Source of the DNA: Rheum nobile
Lineage: Eukaryota > Streptophyta > Magnoliopsida > Caryophyllales > Polygonaceae
Length of the DNA stretch: 64,000 nt
Assembly (NCBI GenBank): GCA_027886185.1
Contig: WOAB01000619.1
Span: 7,998,001-8,062,000 of the forward strand
Reading direction: 5' to 3'
How positions within the stretch are numbered: the stretch's first letter is position 1; each line of letters begins with the position of its first letter. Made by a program: the position numbers and the translations under genes. The notes beneath the pieces were generated by a model. It made no database searches, had not been told where the DNA came from, and was given only the letters and a program-made list of their open reading frames with translations. Below are positions 47,703-58,729 of this stretch, one piece after another.

Positions 47703-48972
47703 GAGGGATTTGCAAAAAACCACCCTTTAAATAGGTTTATTTGCCCACAATCACCCGTTATACACGTAATTACTTGAGCTCACCCTTTAAATACATTCCG
47801 TTAACAAATAACCACCCCCGTTCCAATCCGTCAATTTTGGCCGTTATCCCATGCAAATTTACCAAATTACCCTCAAATTTGAACTTTAAAGCCGGTTTTG
47901 TGAATTTTTTTGGGTTTGGTTTAGGTGGGTTTATTTTTTCGGGTTTGGTTCGAAAAAAATCCCCAAATTTGCATAAACCCTAAATATGAGAAATCTTCCA
48001 TTGAATCAAAATCAAGCATGAATTCATATCTGCCACAAGTGTCTCGGCTACTAGAGCAGTTGCCTCGTCGCCACCGCGAGCTTCGTCGCCACCGCCTTTG
48101 AGTAGAACGGACAGCCGCGAGCAATGAACTTCCTCCACCAGCCTCGAGCGGATCTTCTGCGCGAGCAAGGAGGAGCATTGCCTCCCTCTCTGCATTCTGT
48201 AGGTGTGGAACTCGTCGATTTGGGGGCGGAGTGAGTCCAATTTGTCTTGGCTCATCCCCGGCGGCGGCTTGAGATGGTGCGTCATCGTCGATAGAACTTG
48301 GGATTGCGCTTGCTCTGGATCGATTTCGAGGCGAGGCGCCGCCATTGGAGGTGGCTCTGCTTTATTATCATCCGCCATTATCTTGAGTTGGAATAGCTTG
48401 GAGAGAGACTGGAGAAGAGAAAGGGAAAGATAAAGCTCACGATGTCGCCACCGTGAGCTTCATCGCCACCGCGAGCTTCGTCACCACTGCGAGCTTCGTC
48501 GCCACTGCCTTTGAGTAGAACGGACAGCCGCGAGCAATGAACTTCCTCCACCAGCCTCGAGCAGCGAACGACCTCCACCAGCGAACCTCCTCAGACCGGG
48601 ACCGCCATTGGAGGTGGCTCTGCTTTCTCCAGCAGTCTTCGAGCAGCCCTGCGAACCTCGTTCTCCCTCCTAAACCAAACCCAAATTTGCTCTAGTAGCC
48701 GGTTTCGGGTTTGGATTTTTTTCGAACCAAACCCGAAAAAATAAACCCACCTAAACGAAACCCAAAAAAAATCACAAAACCGGCTTCAAAGTTCAAATTT
48801 GAGGGTAATTTGGTAAATTCGCATGGGATAACGGCCAAAATTGACGGATTGGGACGGGGGTGGTTATTTATTAACGGAATGCATTTAAAGGATGGGCTTA
48901 AGTAATTACGTGTATAACGGGTGGTTGTGAGTAAATAGGCCTATTTAAGGGGTGATTTTCTGCAAATCTCAC
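47703..48972. mobile_element. Mutator-like element with about 260-bp terminal inverted repeats
   Basis: 1270 bp. The left 260 bp (gagggatttgcaaaa... to ...ttttttcgggtttggttcg) are the inverse of the right 260 bp (cgaaccaaacccgaaaaa... to ...gcaaatctcac) with scattered mismatches. Long terminal repeats plus a 9-bp duplication fit Mutator-like elements. No transposase. The GC-rich centre (about 47980-48660) has the look of a captured gene start on the minus strand. Confidence 0.8.
47980..48378 (-). pseudogene. Unidentified gene fragment inside the Mutator-like element
   Basis: A minus-strand frame of 132 codons begins MADDNKAEPPPMAAPRLEID, then STMTHHLKPPPGMSQDKLDS and RPQIDEFHTYRMQ. It then runs into a GGDEA/SRLVEEVHCSRL block that is duplicated at 48380-48560. 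The first 75 residues have normal protein composition and a start codon, as a genuine N-terminus would; the rest is simple repeat. The family was not recognised. Confinement between the long terminal repeats suggests transduplication of a host exon. Confidence 0.4.
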
Positions 48973-49203
48973 TAAGGAATAACCAAATTAGCCAGGGAGA
49001 CCAACTCCCCAAAATCCTCAACTGCAGCCAAATGAAACACTTCAATTACGGATAGTATTGTCAAACTAATTCATTTCATTTTGTTAGATCAACTACACAG
49101 TACTTCGATCAGCTGAAACGTCAAAAAAATTACAAAAGAAGGGAATAAATTTATATCATTGTACATGAAAACAAAACCAGCAAGAAGATGGAGATGAAGA
49201 AAA

Positions 49204-49512
49204 TTAACACAAAGGAAATGCTTGTGGGCGCAAAATAGGCAAAGAAGACCAAAAACAAGCGTTGACTAGCAGCCCATGTCTCCCGCCATATTGAGCTGGT
49301 GGTACTGCAGCCGCATCCAAGACCAACTTCTTGATCAGCCGGATGGGGCCCACCATGCACTTCCACCGCACCACCGCCCGCGGCGCCAGGCTGAACCCTC
49401 TGCGGCGGCTGCCCAGCCGCACGGTGAAGCCCTTCCTCCGCCTCCCCAGCCGCCTATGCCGCCATGACCACCACCCCTCCATGATGGCCAGGGAGCCTCT
49501 CCTTAACATCAA
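49204..49512 (-). CDS. Small conserved plant protein of unknown function (102 aa)
   Basis: An intronless minus-strand frame starting MMLRRGSLAIMEGWWSWRHR. It is rich in Arg in the first half (RRKGFTVRLGSRRRGFSLAP), followed by WKCMVGPIRLIKKLVLDAA and ending LPILRPQAFPLC. Third codon positions are GC-rich in contrast to the AT-rich flanks, a sign of real coding sequence. The compact basic core GSRRRGF.L.P...VRW and the closing LPxLRPQxFPLC look like a family of small uncharacterised plant proteins, recalled and not checked. No signal peptide. A TATA-like tatatattta lies about 35-45 bp upstream of the start. The overlapping plus-strand frames are mirrors. Confidence 0.65.
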   Translation of the reverse strand: MMLRRGSLAIMEGWWSWRHRRLGRRRKGFTVRLGSRRRGFSLAPRAVVRWKCMVGPIRLIKKLVLDAAAVPPAQYGGRHGLLVNACFWSSLPILRPQAFPLC

Positions 49513-49545
49513 CTCTTTTGATCTGCCTACCTATAATGCTACCGT

Positions 49546-49560
49546 CTATAAATATATATG
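49546..49560 (-). promoter_or_regulatory. Possible TATA box for the small minus-strand gene
   Basis: Minus-strand tatatatttatag about 35-45 bp before the start codon at 49512. The spacing leaves only a very short leader. Confidence 0.35.
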
Positions 49561-49619
49561 GTCTTTTAATTTGTTATTTTTGTTTGAATTTAACGGTGCA
49601 ACTGAGTTTGATGGAAGCT

Positions 49620-51060
49620 AGCTATGGTGATCATGATTATGGTAGCAATCATAGCGTCCATTTTCAACTGGTGTACTTCCAAATCTTTAACTATTATAAT
49701 ATAATTTCATATATGTAGGACATGAAGTACCATATCATTGTATATATATATATATATATTATATATAGTCTCTAAGTAACTTTCTGCAGTAAATAAGGAT
49801 GTGGTGTTTTACTAATTTGAGACTTTTATTTTATTCTGTTGGATGGGTTTGTTCCTTGAAGTACAATTCTGCTCTTTGGCATGATGATATTCATATTTTT
49901 GTGGCCTTTTGTCACTGTTTTTTGAAAGATAGTATAGGAAATCTAAAAACCTATAAGTCACTAATTAGATCATTTAATTTTAGTTCTAAAAGTTAAAAAA
50001 AGGCCTCTGCTCCTGAAAGATTGAGTACGTGTATATGTGATCGATACTCGGTGACATGCATATATAATTGTTTGTTACTATATATATCATTATAAAGACA
50101 TTCATTATTATAAATACTTATTTTAGAAAATGATATTTGGTATAAAAGATACTTTTTATAAATAATGTTGTTTAAAATCAAAAGATTTCAAATACCAAAA
50201 AAAAAATCAAAATTCAAATATTACACAAATTACAAAATTTTAAAACTAGTTTTTACAAAAAAATCACATTATAAATACAAATGTCATTATAAATTCATTC
50301 ATCAAACAAATCCTTAATTAGTAGCTATTAAATACTTTGCTTTTTATATACTTTGTAAAAGAAAGGCAACCACCAGAAATATATTGTGTTGATTAAGGTA
50401 ATTAAGCAGTTTGGACCACTTAAGCCCCACGTTCGGGCCGAAAGTGAAAGTGATTAAAGGAAGCTAAACATGTAGAGTTACGATTTAATTAAAAGTTGAT
50501 ATAATTCATACCACCAACACCAGATTCCTCCTGTTTCTGTTTTAGTATCTTTCTTTTCTATTGTGTTTTCGGTTTTTCTAGTGTGTGTCCAAAAGCATAT
50601 GCTAATAAGTTAAAATAAGATATTATTATTTTTAAATATTTCTTAAAAGAGAATGAATAAACCCTTAATAAAAAAAACTAATGACTAAAAATATTATTGC
50701 TAAAAATGGAATTTTTAAAATATGTCCATTGATACACATTAAAAAAAGATTTTTTTTATTATGTAGATCATCGCCATATAATACATATTCCCTAGCCCGG
50801 AAAATGGGCTAGTTTTCAAAGGGCCAATAGCCCATAAGCTTTGACTATAAATCGATGAGTCCAATATTGATCTTTTAGGTGGACTAAATATATGATTACA
50901 AAGTCATTTGGGCCTAAGGTTTGTTGGGTAGGGGTGTGGATAAAGACTTTTTAGTTTGATAGATTGTTTTTTGACGGATTTAGGCTCATTGTCTTTTTTT
51001 TCATCTAAATCTGATAAACACCTCCACAAAATAAACTTGTTGTAAATTTATATATAGAGT
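49620..51060. other. AT-rich intergenic DNA, no gene seen
   Basis: No convincing frame. A block at 50680-50725 (aatgactaaaaatattattgctaaaaatgg) is the inverse of 45160-45205 inside CACTA-1, a shared short repeat. Confidence 0.5.
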
Positions 51061-51667
51061 TTGGATCATATAGGGAGTGTTATTTGGGTATAAAGTGGGG
51101 AGTTTTTTGGGCCGTCGGATTGAGTTGATCAAAGGGCTGATAGAGCTCTTCTTTTTAATATCATGCGGTGGCATAATTGTAAATTCTACCACTTTTTATT
51201 TCTTTTTCTTCTTTTGCCCCCTTCTTCTCCACCCATTGTCTGTGTATGGGCAATCGAACAGAACCCGGCCTCCGCCATTGCAATCTGCTTCGCTTGGGCT
51301 TGCTGCTTCACTCTCGGCGCAATGGATCAAAGTATTCACTTGTTCTCTTGATTCCTTCTTCTTATTCGTTGATTTTGATTTGTCTACGAACTTCGTTGTC
51401 TTCTCCGCCAATTTTTTTTCTTGTTCTTAAATTGGGGTTTGTTTGTGAAATTTCTGAATTGCTTCGTTCAATTTGTGTATATTATTTGACTTCCAACTGT
51501 TGTTTTGCTTTCCTCTTTTTGTTATTTTTGCTTTCGTTCAATTAGGATGTAAGATTTTGTTCGTGAATTTGCTGATTTTGATTGCTTCTTTTTTGCTTTC
51601 CTTTGTTTTTAATGAAGGTATGCACTTCGATTTTTTTTGCTTTTCGCTCTGTGTATGCTATTAACAA

Positions 51668-51790
51668 TTGCACCTTATTTGTGCACTTTCACACACTGTC
51701 ACCTTATTTGTGCACTTCCACACATTGTCACCTTATTTGTTCACTTCCACACGTTGTCATCTTATTTATTAACTCCCACACATTATTTTC
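51668..51790 (+). repeat. Minisatellite, about four units of roughly 35 bp
   Basis: Units of the form caccttatttgtgcacttccacacattgt in near-perfect succession, decaying to the right. A related piece recurs at 51841-51870. Confidence 0.8.
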
Positions 51791-51935
51791 CACACCTCTG
51801 TTGTACATTCCTTGGAAAAGTTGTTAATAATTCACCAATTGTACCTTATTCGTGCACTTTCATCTATTGTATATATTTTCAGCTGGGCCTTCTTCTTCCT
51901 CTTTATTGATTTTGCTGCGTCTAGTGTCGTGGGTG

Positions 51936-52290
51936 GTGTTGGCGTTGATGCTTCTTCATTTGTTGAGCCGAATACTTGTGAGAACTATGTGCTTCAATTA
52001 TCGCAAGAAGGGCAAAAATTTCCCACACTTGAGGAAGGTATGGATTTCTACAAGCGTTATGCAGGGGTTTGATGTGCACAATGGTTACTCCCACAAGGAC
52101 AAAAAGGACCAGATTGTTGTTCTGAAATACTTGATTTGCACTAGGGAAGGCTATAAAGTTGGTCAAAATAAACCTAGTCGACGCACTCGGGTTTCAAATA
52201 GGCGTCCAAATATGGAATGCCTTATGGAAGATAACTCTTCTATTTGTATCAAACAGCCTATCTGTGATGCAGCTGATTGCAGATGATCAA
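51936..52290 (+). pseudogene. FAR1-type DNA-binding domain relic
   Basis: The first frame ends GQKFPTLEEGMDFYKRYAG near 52070. The next frame continues GFDVHNGYSHKDKKDQIV, then YLICTREGYKVGQNK and RRTRVSNRRPN. This follows the FAR1 domain pattern: P..G..F.S.EE...FY..YA...GF, then a K..... linker, then ..C.REG. A frameshift near 52065 separates the halves, and the C-terminal Cys/His ligands and MULE transposase core are missing. Intact relatives bind FHY3/FAR1 promoter sites or act as Mutator transposases. This copy is not functional. Confidence 0.65.
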
Positions 52291-52858
52291 AAGTGGAACT
52301 CCGAGTGAGAGGGATCACACAAAGAACACATAGATGCTTTTAACTAACATGATCGTAGAAATAGTTAGAATTAAAGTTATTTTTGATGCAAATTGTCAAT
52401 GGAATGAGCTTTTGCAGGAGAACTCAAATGATATAAAGTTGGAATATACACAAAACATCAAAGAAAGGTGGGCTTTGCGCTTGAGAGTTGCAAAAACCAA
52501 TGGAGTGGAATTGTCACTATATATATGAAATGTTGTGTTCATGTAATTATGTACTTGAGCTCATGTTTCAATAATAATGTGTGAATATATTCATGAAAAG
52601 TATTGAACATTGAAGAACCCTATAGATATAAGAGTAAGAAGTGGGATGTTTTCAGTCAAGTGCTTACATATAAACTACAACACTTTGTAATCCATGTGGT
52701 TGAAGTAAATATACAAGAAACGACATATACACTTGACAAAGTTGCACTAAAGTTGTAAGAGCTTATTTATGAACTTTAGGTAACTATTTATGCACTATTA
52801 CATACAAGACATGCACTTATATATATATATATATATAGTTATCAAAAGCATGGTTAGT

Positions 52859-52930
52859 AGCCTATGAAAGATTCGAACCCACATCCATGTGTATCAGCAC
52901 ACTGTGCTCTACCATTTGAGCTAATAGGCT
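52859..52930 (-). pseudogene. tRNA-like sequence (resembles tRNA-Ile with GAT anticodon)
   Basis: The minus-strand 72-mer has a perfect 7-bp acceptor stem (AGCCTAT with ATAGGCT), a D arm GCTC-aaatggta-GAGC with the A-box form TAGCTCAAATGGTAGAGC, and a T loop GGTTCGAATC (B box). The anticodon arm GTGTG-CTGATA-CACAT has a 6-base loop, and the T stem is weak (one mismatch, two G-U). It is therefore probably a degenerate tRNA gene or tRNA-derived repeat and not a working tRNA. It lies inside the Mutator-like element. Confidence 0.55.
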
Positions 52931-53034
52931 ATGATAAAATTTAATATTTGGACCTATACCACTTTATACAAGTCAAATTGAAACTTGAATAGAAGCATAT
53001 ATCATAAAATTATCTACTAGTTCATCAAATCGCT

Positions 53035-53300
53035 TAATTATGCACATTTAATATGAAGACATGCACTTTAGGCACTTAATTTGCACATTTAATAGAAAAC
53101 AATATTATACACTTGATGCACTTAAGTATGCACATTTTATATCATGACATGAACTTTAGGCGCTTAACTATGCACATTTAATATGAAGACATGTACTTTT
53201 AAGCAATTAACTTTGCACATCTAATAGCAAGACATCACTATGCACTTTAGACACTTAAGTATGCACATCAAATACCAAGACATGCACTTATGCACTCTTT
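53035..53300. repeat. Degenerate TATGCAC / gacatgcacttt repeats
   Basis: Five or more irregular units of the form tatgcacatttaatatgaagacatgcactttaggcacttaa, continuing in weaker form to about 53640. They share the TGCAC core with the minisatellite at 51668. Confidence 0.6.
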
Positions 53301-54060
53301 CAACATAACATTGTTAGAAACAAAACAAGCTTTTAATTTTCACTTATTTCACAACTAATCTACACATTTGCAAACTACATATGCACTTATTAAACTTAAT
53401 TATGCACTAGAATTTGACAAATAATAGTACGCAAACATATCAAACTATAGATACGAATATGCACATATCTCACTTCAGAGTATAGGTGAAAATATGCACA
53501 TGTTATAGTTATATATGCATTATAAAAATCAAACCTTGCATCTCAAGTTCACTCTACTCATTGTACCTTATTTATAAGAGGCAAACAAGACATTTACCTA
53601 CTAGATATGCACTTATTACACTTAAGTATGCATATTTGACCAATATTTTCACAAACTAGAGATTCATTTCACAGTGCGTGTAAAACACGACATGGCAGAG
53701 TCTACTCGGCTAATTCAACGTGTTTCCACATATGAACCCTAAAGATCTCTATTCACATAATTAAATCGAATTATCATGACATAAAATCTAAAAATGTGAA
53801 TCCAAGAAATCTCTATTCATAGAAATTAAAGCCTCATGACATAAAATTCCAACAATGAACCCTAGAAATCTCAATTAACAGAAAGTGATGCATCATGACA
53901 TATAAAACCTAAATATGAGAACCCCAAATCTGACACACGAAACCTAAATCGCAACATGAAATGAACATTATACAATATTTAGGAGTAGAGTAAAGTTTGT
54001 TTACCTTATTTTGATTTCCTTTCCCTTTCGAAATGTCTTCTTCGTTCGCCCTCACTTCTT

Positions 54061-55207
54061 CGTTTTATTGAAATTGCCGAATTTCAAAGCAATTTTTGAG
54101 AGCATCGATGGAGAGTGGAGATGGATGGAGATTTCGAAGGTAGATTTACTGATATCTATGGCAATTTCGAATGAAGGAGAGTGGAGAAGGGGCGGAGGTT
54201 CTAAGGCGGTTCAAGAGCTAGGTTTTGGAACGCGATTTGGAAAATCAAAAAAAGCTTCAGAGAAGAGGCTGGGTATTTTTGTGTTTTTTGGGAAGGGTAA
54301 TGTTTTGGTGCGTATTTACAATATGGTGCCATCTAAAAAAAAGCCAAGATGACATGCGTGCTTTATTTCAATTTTTTAATACTTCACATGTTATAATCTT
54401 AGCGGCCGTTGATTTGGCTTATCCAACGGCTTTGATAATTCCCTACTTTAATTACACCTAATAACTACTATGTACCATAACCACACTCTTTATATATACA
54501 CTAAAAGAGAGACCTAAATCCTACGTGTCGTCCTCACGTTCAATTCGCATACGTATCGTCTCTCATCCAACCATTATCCGCCACATCATTCAAACTTTAG
54601 AAAAGATTATATATTAATATATGTAAGTACTTAATCATATCTATTACGTTTTGCTATAATCAATATATTTAATAATATCTATTAAAACTAATTTAAGATA
54701 TTTATTTAATTAATATAAACTAAAAAAATCTTCAGTTTAGCATATCTATCTATCTGTTATATATTAAGAAAAAATATTTAAATAAATCTATCTAAAAGAA
54801 TTCCAATTTGAAAAAATATATAAATAAATCTATCTAAAAGAATTCCAATTTGAAAAAATATTTAAATAACTCTATCTAAAAGAATTCGAATTTGAAGTCT
54901 TACGCATTTGACCCAAAATTTTCAAAGTAATTAATCAAAGATAAACAACATGGAAAATAAATGTATTATTTTCATAGTTATTATAATATTAATAGTTTAT
55001 TTCATTTTTGCAATGAACAATGGTTGAAAAATTAAACTCTATTGAAGAACTCAAGTTTAAGATTAATATCATTTAAAAAAAATTATTTAGTAATAAATAA
55101 AATTATAAAAAATATATAATCCATAACCCGTGCATGCACCACGGACACTATGCTACTTAACACCTATACTCACTTACACCCTCACGCTCTCTCTCCTCAC
55201 ATTCACA
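54061..55207. repeat. Direct duplication, copy 1 (MULE right end plus Helitron-like element)
   Basis: Matches 55245-56401 with few substitutions and small indels, at a period of about 1184-1193 bp. Includes the right terminal repeat of the Mutator-like element and the hairpin-ended element at 54487-55150. Confidence 0.85.
54487..55152 (+). mobile_element. Small Helitron-like element, copy 1
   Basis: Starts TCTTTATATATACACTAAAAG and ends after a short GC hairpin CCGTG-catgcac-CACGG followed by acactatgctact. TC at the 5' end and a GC hairpin about 10 bp from the 3' end are Helitron traits. The expected terminal CTRR is not perfect (CTAT/CTAC), so the class is tentative. No coding sequence. 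Confidence 0.4.
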
Positions 55208-55244
55208 CCTATACTCACTTATACTCACTTACTCCACGGACATT

Positions 55245-56401
55245 TGTTTTATTGAAATTGCCGAATTTTAAATTAATTTTTGAGAGCATTGATGGAGAGT
55301 GGAGATGGATGGAGATTTTGAAGGTAGATTTACTGATTTCTATAGCAATTTTGAATGAAGGAGAGTAGAGAAGGGGCGGAGGTTCTAAGGCGGTTCAAGA
55401 GCTAGGTTTTGGAACGCGATTTGGAAAATCAAAAGAAGCTTTAGAGAAGAGGCTGGGTATTTTTGTGCTTTTTGGGAAGGGTAATGTTTTGATGCGTATT
55501 TATAATATGGTGCCATCCAAAAAAAAGCCAAGCTGACACGCGTGCTTTATTTCAATTTTTTAATATTTCACATGTTATAATCTTAGCGGCCGTTGATTTG
55601 GCTTATCCAACGGCTTTGATAATTCCCTACTTTAATTACACCTAATAACTACTATGTACCAGAACCACACTCTTTATATATATATATATACTAAAGGAGA
55701 GACCTAAATTCTACTTGTCGTCCTCACGTTCAATTTACATACGTATCGTCTCCCATCCAACCATTATCCGCCACATCATTCAAACTTTAGAAAAGATTAT
55801 ATATTAATATATGTAAGTACTTCATCATATCTATTACGTTTTGCTATAATCAATATATTTAATAATATCTATTAAAACTAATTTAACATATTTATTTAAT
55901 TAATATAAACTAAAATAATCTTCAGTTTAGCATATCTATCTATTTGTTATATATTAAGAAAAAATATTTAACTAAATCTATCTAAAAGAATTCCAATTTG
56001 AAAAAATATATAAATAAATCTATCTAAAAGAATTGCAATTTGAAAAAATATTTAAATAACTCTATCTAACAGAATTCCAATTTGAAGTCTTACGCATTTG
56101 ACCCAAAATTTTCAAAGTAATTAATCAAAGATAAACAACATGGAAAATAAATGTATTGTTTTCATAGTTATTATAATTATTAATAGTTTATTTCATTTTT
56201 GCAATGAACAATGGTTGAAAAATTACACTCTATTGAAGAAATCAAGTTTAAGATTAATATCATTTAAAAAAAATTATTTAGTAATTAATAAAATTATAAA
56301 AAATATATATAATCCATAACCCGTGCATGCACCACAGACACTATGCTACTTAACACCTCTACTCACTTACACCCTCACGCTCTCTCTCCTCACATTCACA
56401 T
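55245..56401. repeat. Direct duplication, copy 2
   Basis: Second copy of 54061-55207. The Helitron-like element recurs at about 55671-56345, where the hairpin reads ccacaga instead of ccacgga, weakening the stem. Confidence 0.85.
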
Positions 56402-57160
56402 ATCCTCCATTTCTCACCTCCTCCATTTTCAGATCTGTCATCCGACTCTTAGACCATCTTTGACCATGATACTCTTGGACATTAAAAAAAATAAAAATTA
56501 GAAAAATATCAGATTTTATGAGTAAATCAATAAAACAGTATCATTTGCTTGATACTCTACTCTAAAACTCCTCTTGATTTACTAAAAAAATGTGACATTA
56601 TTTTTTATTTTTCATTTTTATAATACCAACTAAGTGCTCGTTTTTGGTTGGTAAGTAAATTCTCATGAAATTAAATACCGCAGGAAGTGATATCAAATAT
56701 ATGTGTTTGGTTGACTTTTTGTTTTTGAAAAACCCAGATATTCTAATTCATGTGATTTTCAATTTCTGCAAAACACAAGAATTTCAATCACCTAGGGAAG
56801 GGTAGGTAAGATTTTATTCCCCATATTTCCTATAATTTAGATTTTAACCAAACATGATTTACCAATTTCCATGAATTCAAATTCCCATGATATAATTTCA
56901 CATGAAATAATTTCATAAGAATTACACTTCATGTATTCAACGTGAGTTGATTTGTGAGATGCACTTTGATTCTTGTGTGATTCGTCTGAATTTTGGGGGT
57001 TTAGTGTTCAATTGTTCAAGAGGAACTCAAAACCCCTTTTTTGGTTGTCCTTTTCTCCTCTTCGCTCTTCAAAAGTACTAGTTTGTTTAGGTTGATATAT
57101 TACGAGCTAGCTTTGCTATGACCGATTTGCAAACTAAGCTTTGAAATCCCGATTTGCTAG
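56402..57160. other. No gene seen; possible decayed MITE
   Basis: AT-rich. A gtgctcgtttttggttggtaagtaaattctcatgaaatt block (56632) and the inverse-looking catgaaataatttcataagaatt (56900) suggest an old terminal-repeat element, but the ends are not matched well enough to call. Confidence 0.3.
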
Positions 57161-57164
57161 AGTT

Positions 57165-57484
57165 AGGGATGTTAGAGTGCCTTCTAAATACTCTTCACTG
57201 GGTGTTGTAGCTGTTATGTTTGAATTTTCTTTAATTCGAGTTTGAGCAGCTGTTGTTGAAACCAATTGCCTACGCTTACTAGCAGGCTACAAAAATGGAC
57301 CCCTTTCATTTACATCATTGGCTGAGTTTGAATTTTGTTCTACTGCAAAGGTTCCCATCAAACTAAGGCGTAGTGAAGTCGAAAGATTATCGGGTGTTTC
57401 TAAAGAAATTAAACCATCAAAACCCTTAAGATGCCATCCATCTCTCCCAATTCTCTCTCTCTTCAGAGACTTCTTACATCTCAT
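57165..57484 (-). pseudogene. Possible host exon next to the copia insertion
   Basis: The minus-strand frame from 57484 reads MRCKKSLKRERIGRDGWHLK, GFDGLISLETPDNLSTSL and SNSANDVNERGPFL, then a stop at 57287. The same frame stays open downstream (KRRQLVSTTAAQTRIKE, then SEEYLEGTLTSLTL). Normal composition and a long run with one stop suggest a real exon whose upstream part was separated when the copia LTR inserted at 57491. Family not recognised. Confidence 0.35.
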
Positions 57485-57490
57485 GCGCTA

Positions 57491-58196
57491 TGTGAAGATG
57501 ATTCAACTCGATACACAACCAAAGAAAGCATTCAAGATCAACACACACATTTAACGAGGTTCGGACAAAGCCTACTCCCCGTGGCCTCAAGAAAGAGAGC
57601 CAAATCCACTAAGTATATCGAAGGTTTACAAGAGAGCAAGTTTCTGACTTCACACACAGATCACAAAGAAAAGGTAACAACAAGTAGAAACAACTCCCTT
57701 AACCAAGACAAAGATCGTCGGCCGCCAGCAAGACACTGCCACCGAGCACCTTGAAGCTTCACCCGCGTAACTCCTCTGGAACCCTTCTTCTCCTGGAGCT
57801 AGACCAACGTCTACTCTATCTTCTTCTCACAAGCAAGAGATTTGCAAGGGAAGATTGAACACACACTTGCGAGAACACTTCAGAAGACAAGATCTCTGGA
57901 TCTCTCTCTCTGTGAAACCCTAGCAAAGTGGCGCAGAAGAAGGAGCTTAGTGAATAGTGATTTTGGAAGCCAGAAATCACTACTTATACTCAAGGTAGCA
58001 GGTGACACGCGGAGCTCCAGTTTCCTTAGATGGATCCGGGTCTTGGGCAGCCGGGCGAGGTCTTGGTATATGGTCTGGGCTTCTACAAAAGTGGGCTTAA
58101 AACAAAACAGACCCAAATGCCTAATCCTAGTGATCTGTTACAGAATGAAGCCTGAATATTGACTTAGATAATTTCACTTAGGAAATCACCCTTACA
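57491..58196 (-). repeat. 3' LTR of the minus-strand copia element
   Basis: On the minus strand it starts TGTAAGGGTGATTTCC at 58196, directly after a polypurine tract, and ends ...CATCTTCACA near 57491. About 706 bp. It contains the aacgaggttcgg block common in plant copia LTRs. The outer end is placed by its TG...CA ends; the target duplication cannot be checked because the other LTR is outside the window. Confidence 0.7.
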
Positions 58197-58215
58197 ATTT
58201 GCCCTCTTGATTTTC
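58197..58215 (-). other. Polypurine tract of the copia element
   Basis: Minus-strand AAATCAAGAGGGCAAAT immediately before the LTR start. Confidence 0.7.
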
Positions 58216-58323
58216 TAAGACATACAGTGCCTAGTCCTAGCTATAGAACACAGCTAATTTCCAACGGGACCAAGAGCATATTATTGGCATCTCAACCATC
58301 GTTGGCCAGCACCTGAATTTGCC

Positions 58324-58713
58324 TTAAGGTACATCCCAAATGTGCAGCTGACTCCTGCAAAATGCAAACTTATCAGCAGTCACGATTTTTGTACCAAAAT
58401 CTACAGGGTTTAAGTCACCCTTAATCTTTTTAACCATAATCAGTTTCTTCTCAACAAGATATCTAATGAAATGGTGTCTAACATCTATGTGTTTAGATCT
58501 TTCATGATAAACTGGATCTTTACAGATGTATAATGCTGACTGGCTATCCATATGTATGACAAGAACATATTACAAACACTGAATCTCATTCAGTAAATCT
58601 GTAAACCATGTAGCCTCCTTAGCAACTTCTATAGCTGTAATATATTCAGCTTCAGTGGAGGATAAGACCACAACATATTGTTGTTGAGCCTTCCAAGAAA
58701 TACAATTACCAGC
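58324..58713 (-). pseudogene. Ty1/copia RNase H, C-terminal part
   Basis: The minus-strand reading from the CACTA-2 edge gives AGNCISWKAQQQYVVVLSS, then TEAEYITAIEVAKEATWF and LLNEIQ. An in-frame stop follows near 58572, then MDSQSALYICKDPVYHERSK, HIDVRHHFIRYLVE and a HIWDVP end. These are the standard RNase H motifs (STEAEY, D.QSA, HER.KHI..R.H..R) at the end of copia pol. The reading joins, across CACTA-2, to the copia segment ending at 62798. Confidence 0.85.
58711..58713. repeat. Left 3-bp target-site duplication (AGC) of CACTA-2
   Basis: Matches 62798-62800. Removing the element and one AGC restores a continuous copia RNase H reading (..SYFYTWAGNCISWK..). Confidence 0.75.
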
Positions 58714-58729
58714 CACTAGTGAAAAAAAC

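Larger units (their letters stand above)
51070..54475 (+). mobile_element. Mutator-like element with FAR1-type relic (ends approximate)
   Basis: The left 120 bp (about 51070-51190: gttatttgggtataaagtgggg, then ggccgtcggattgag, then ggcataattgtaaatt) are the diverged inverse of 54320-54475 (acaatatggtgcca, then ggcttatccaacggc, then tactttaattacacctaataac). Inside lie a FAR1-domain relic, a tRNA-like sequence and two groups of TGCAC-containing repeats. FAR1/FHY3 proteins descend from Mutator-like transposases, so the combination fits that superfamily. Only the N-terminal DNA-binding part survives. A target duplication could not be fixed. Confidence 0.55.

Noticed and set aside
49151..49366. 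Alternative minus-strand frame with a hydrophobic tail near the small gene
   Set aside because: Overlaps the better-supported frame 49204-49512; its hydrophobic end comes from AT-rich 3' flank.
52334..52528. Short plus-strand frame after the FAR1 relic
   Set aside because: AT-rich, no similarity recognised, and not in a frame that continues the FAR1 reading with known motifs.
53035..53300. Possible CRISPR-like repeat array
   Set aside because: Repeats are degenerate and irregularly spaced, without unique uniform spacers, and the genome is a plant's.
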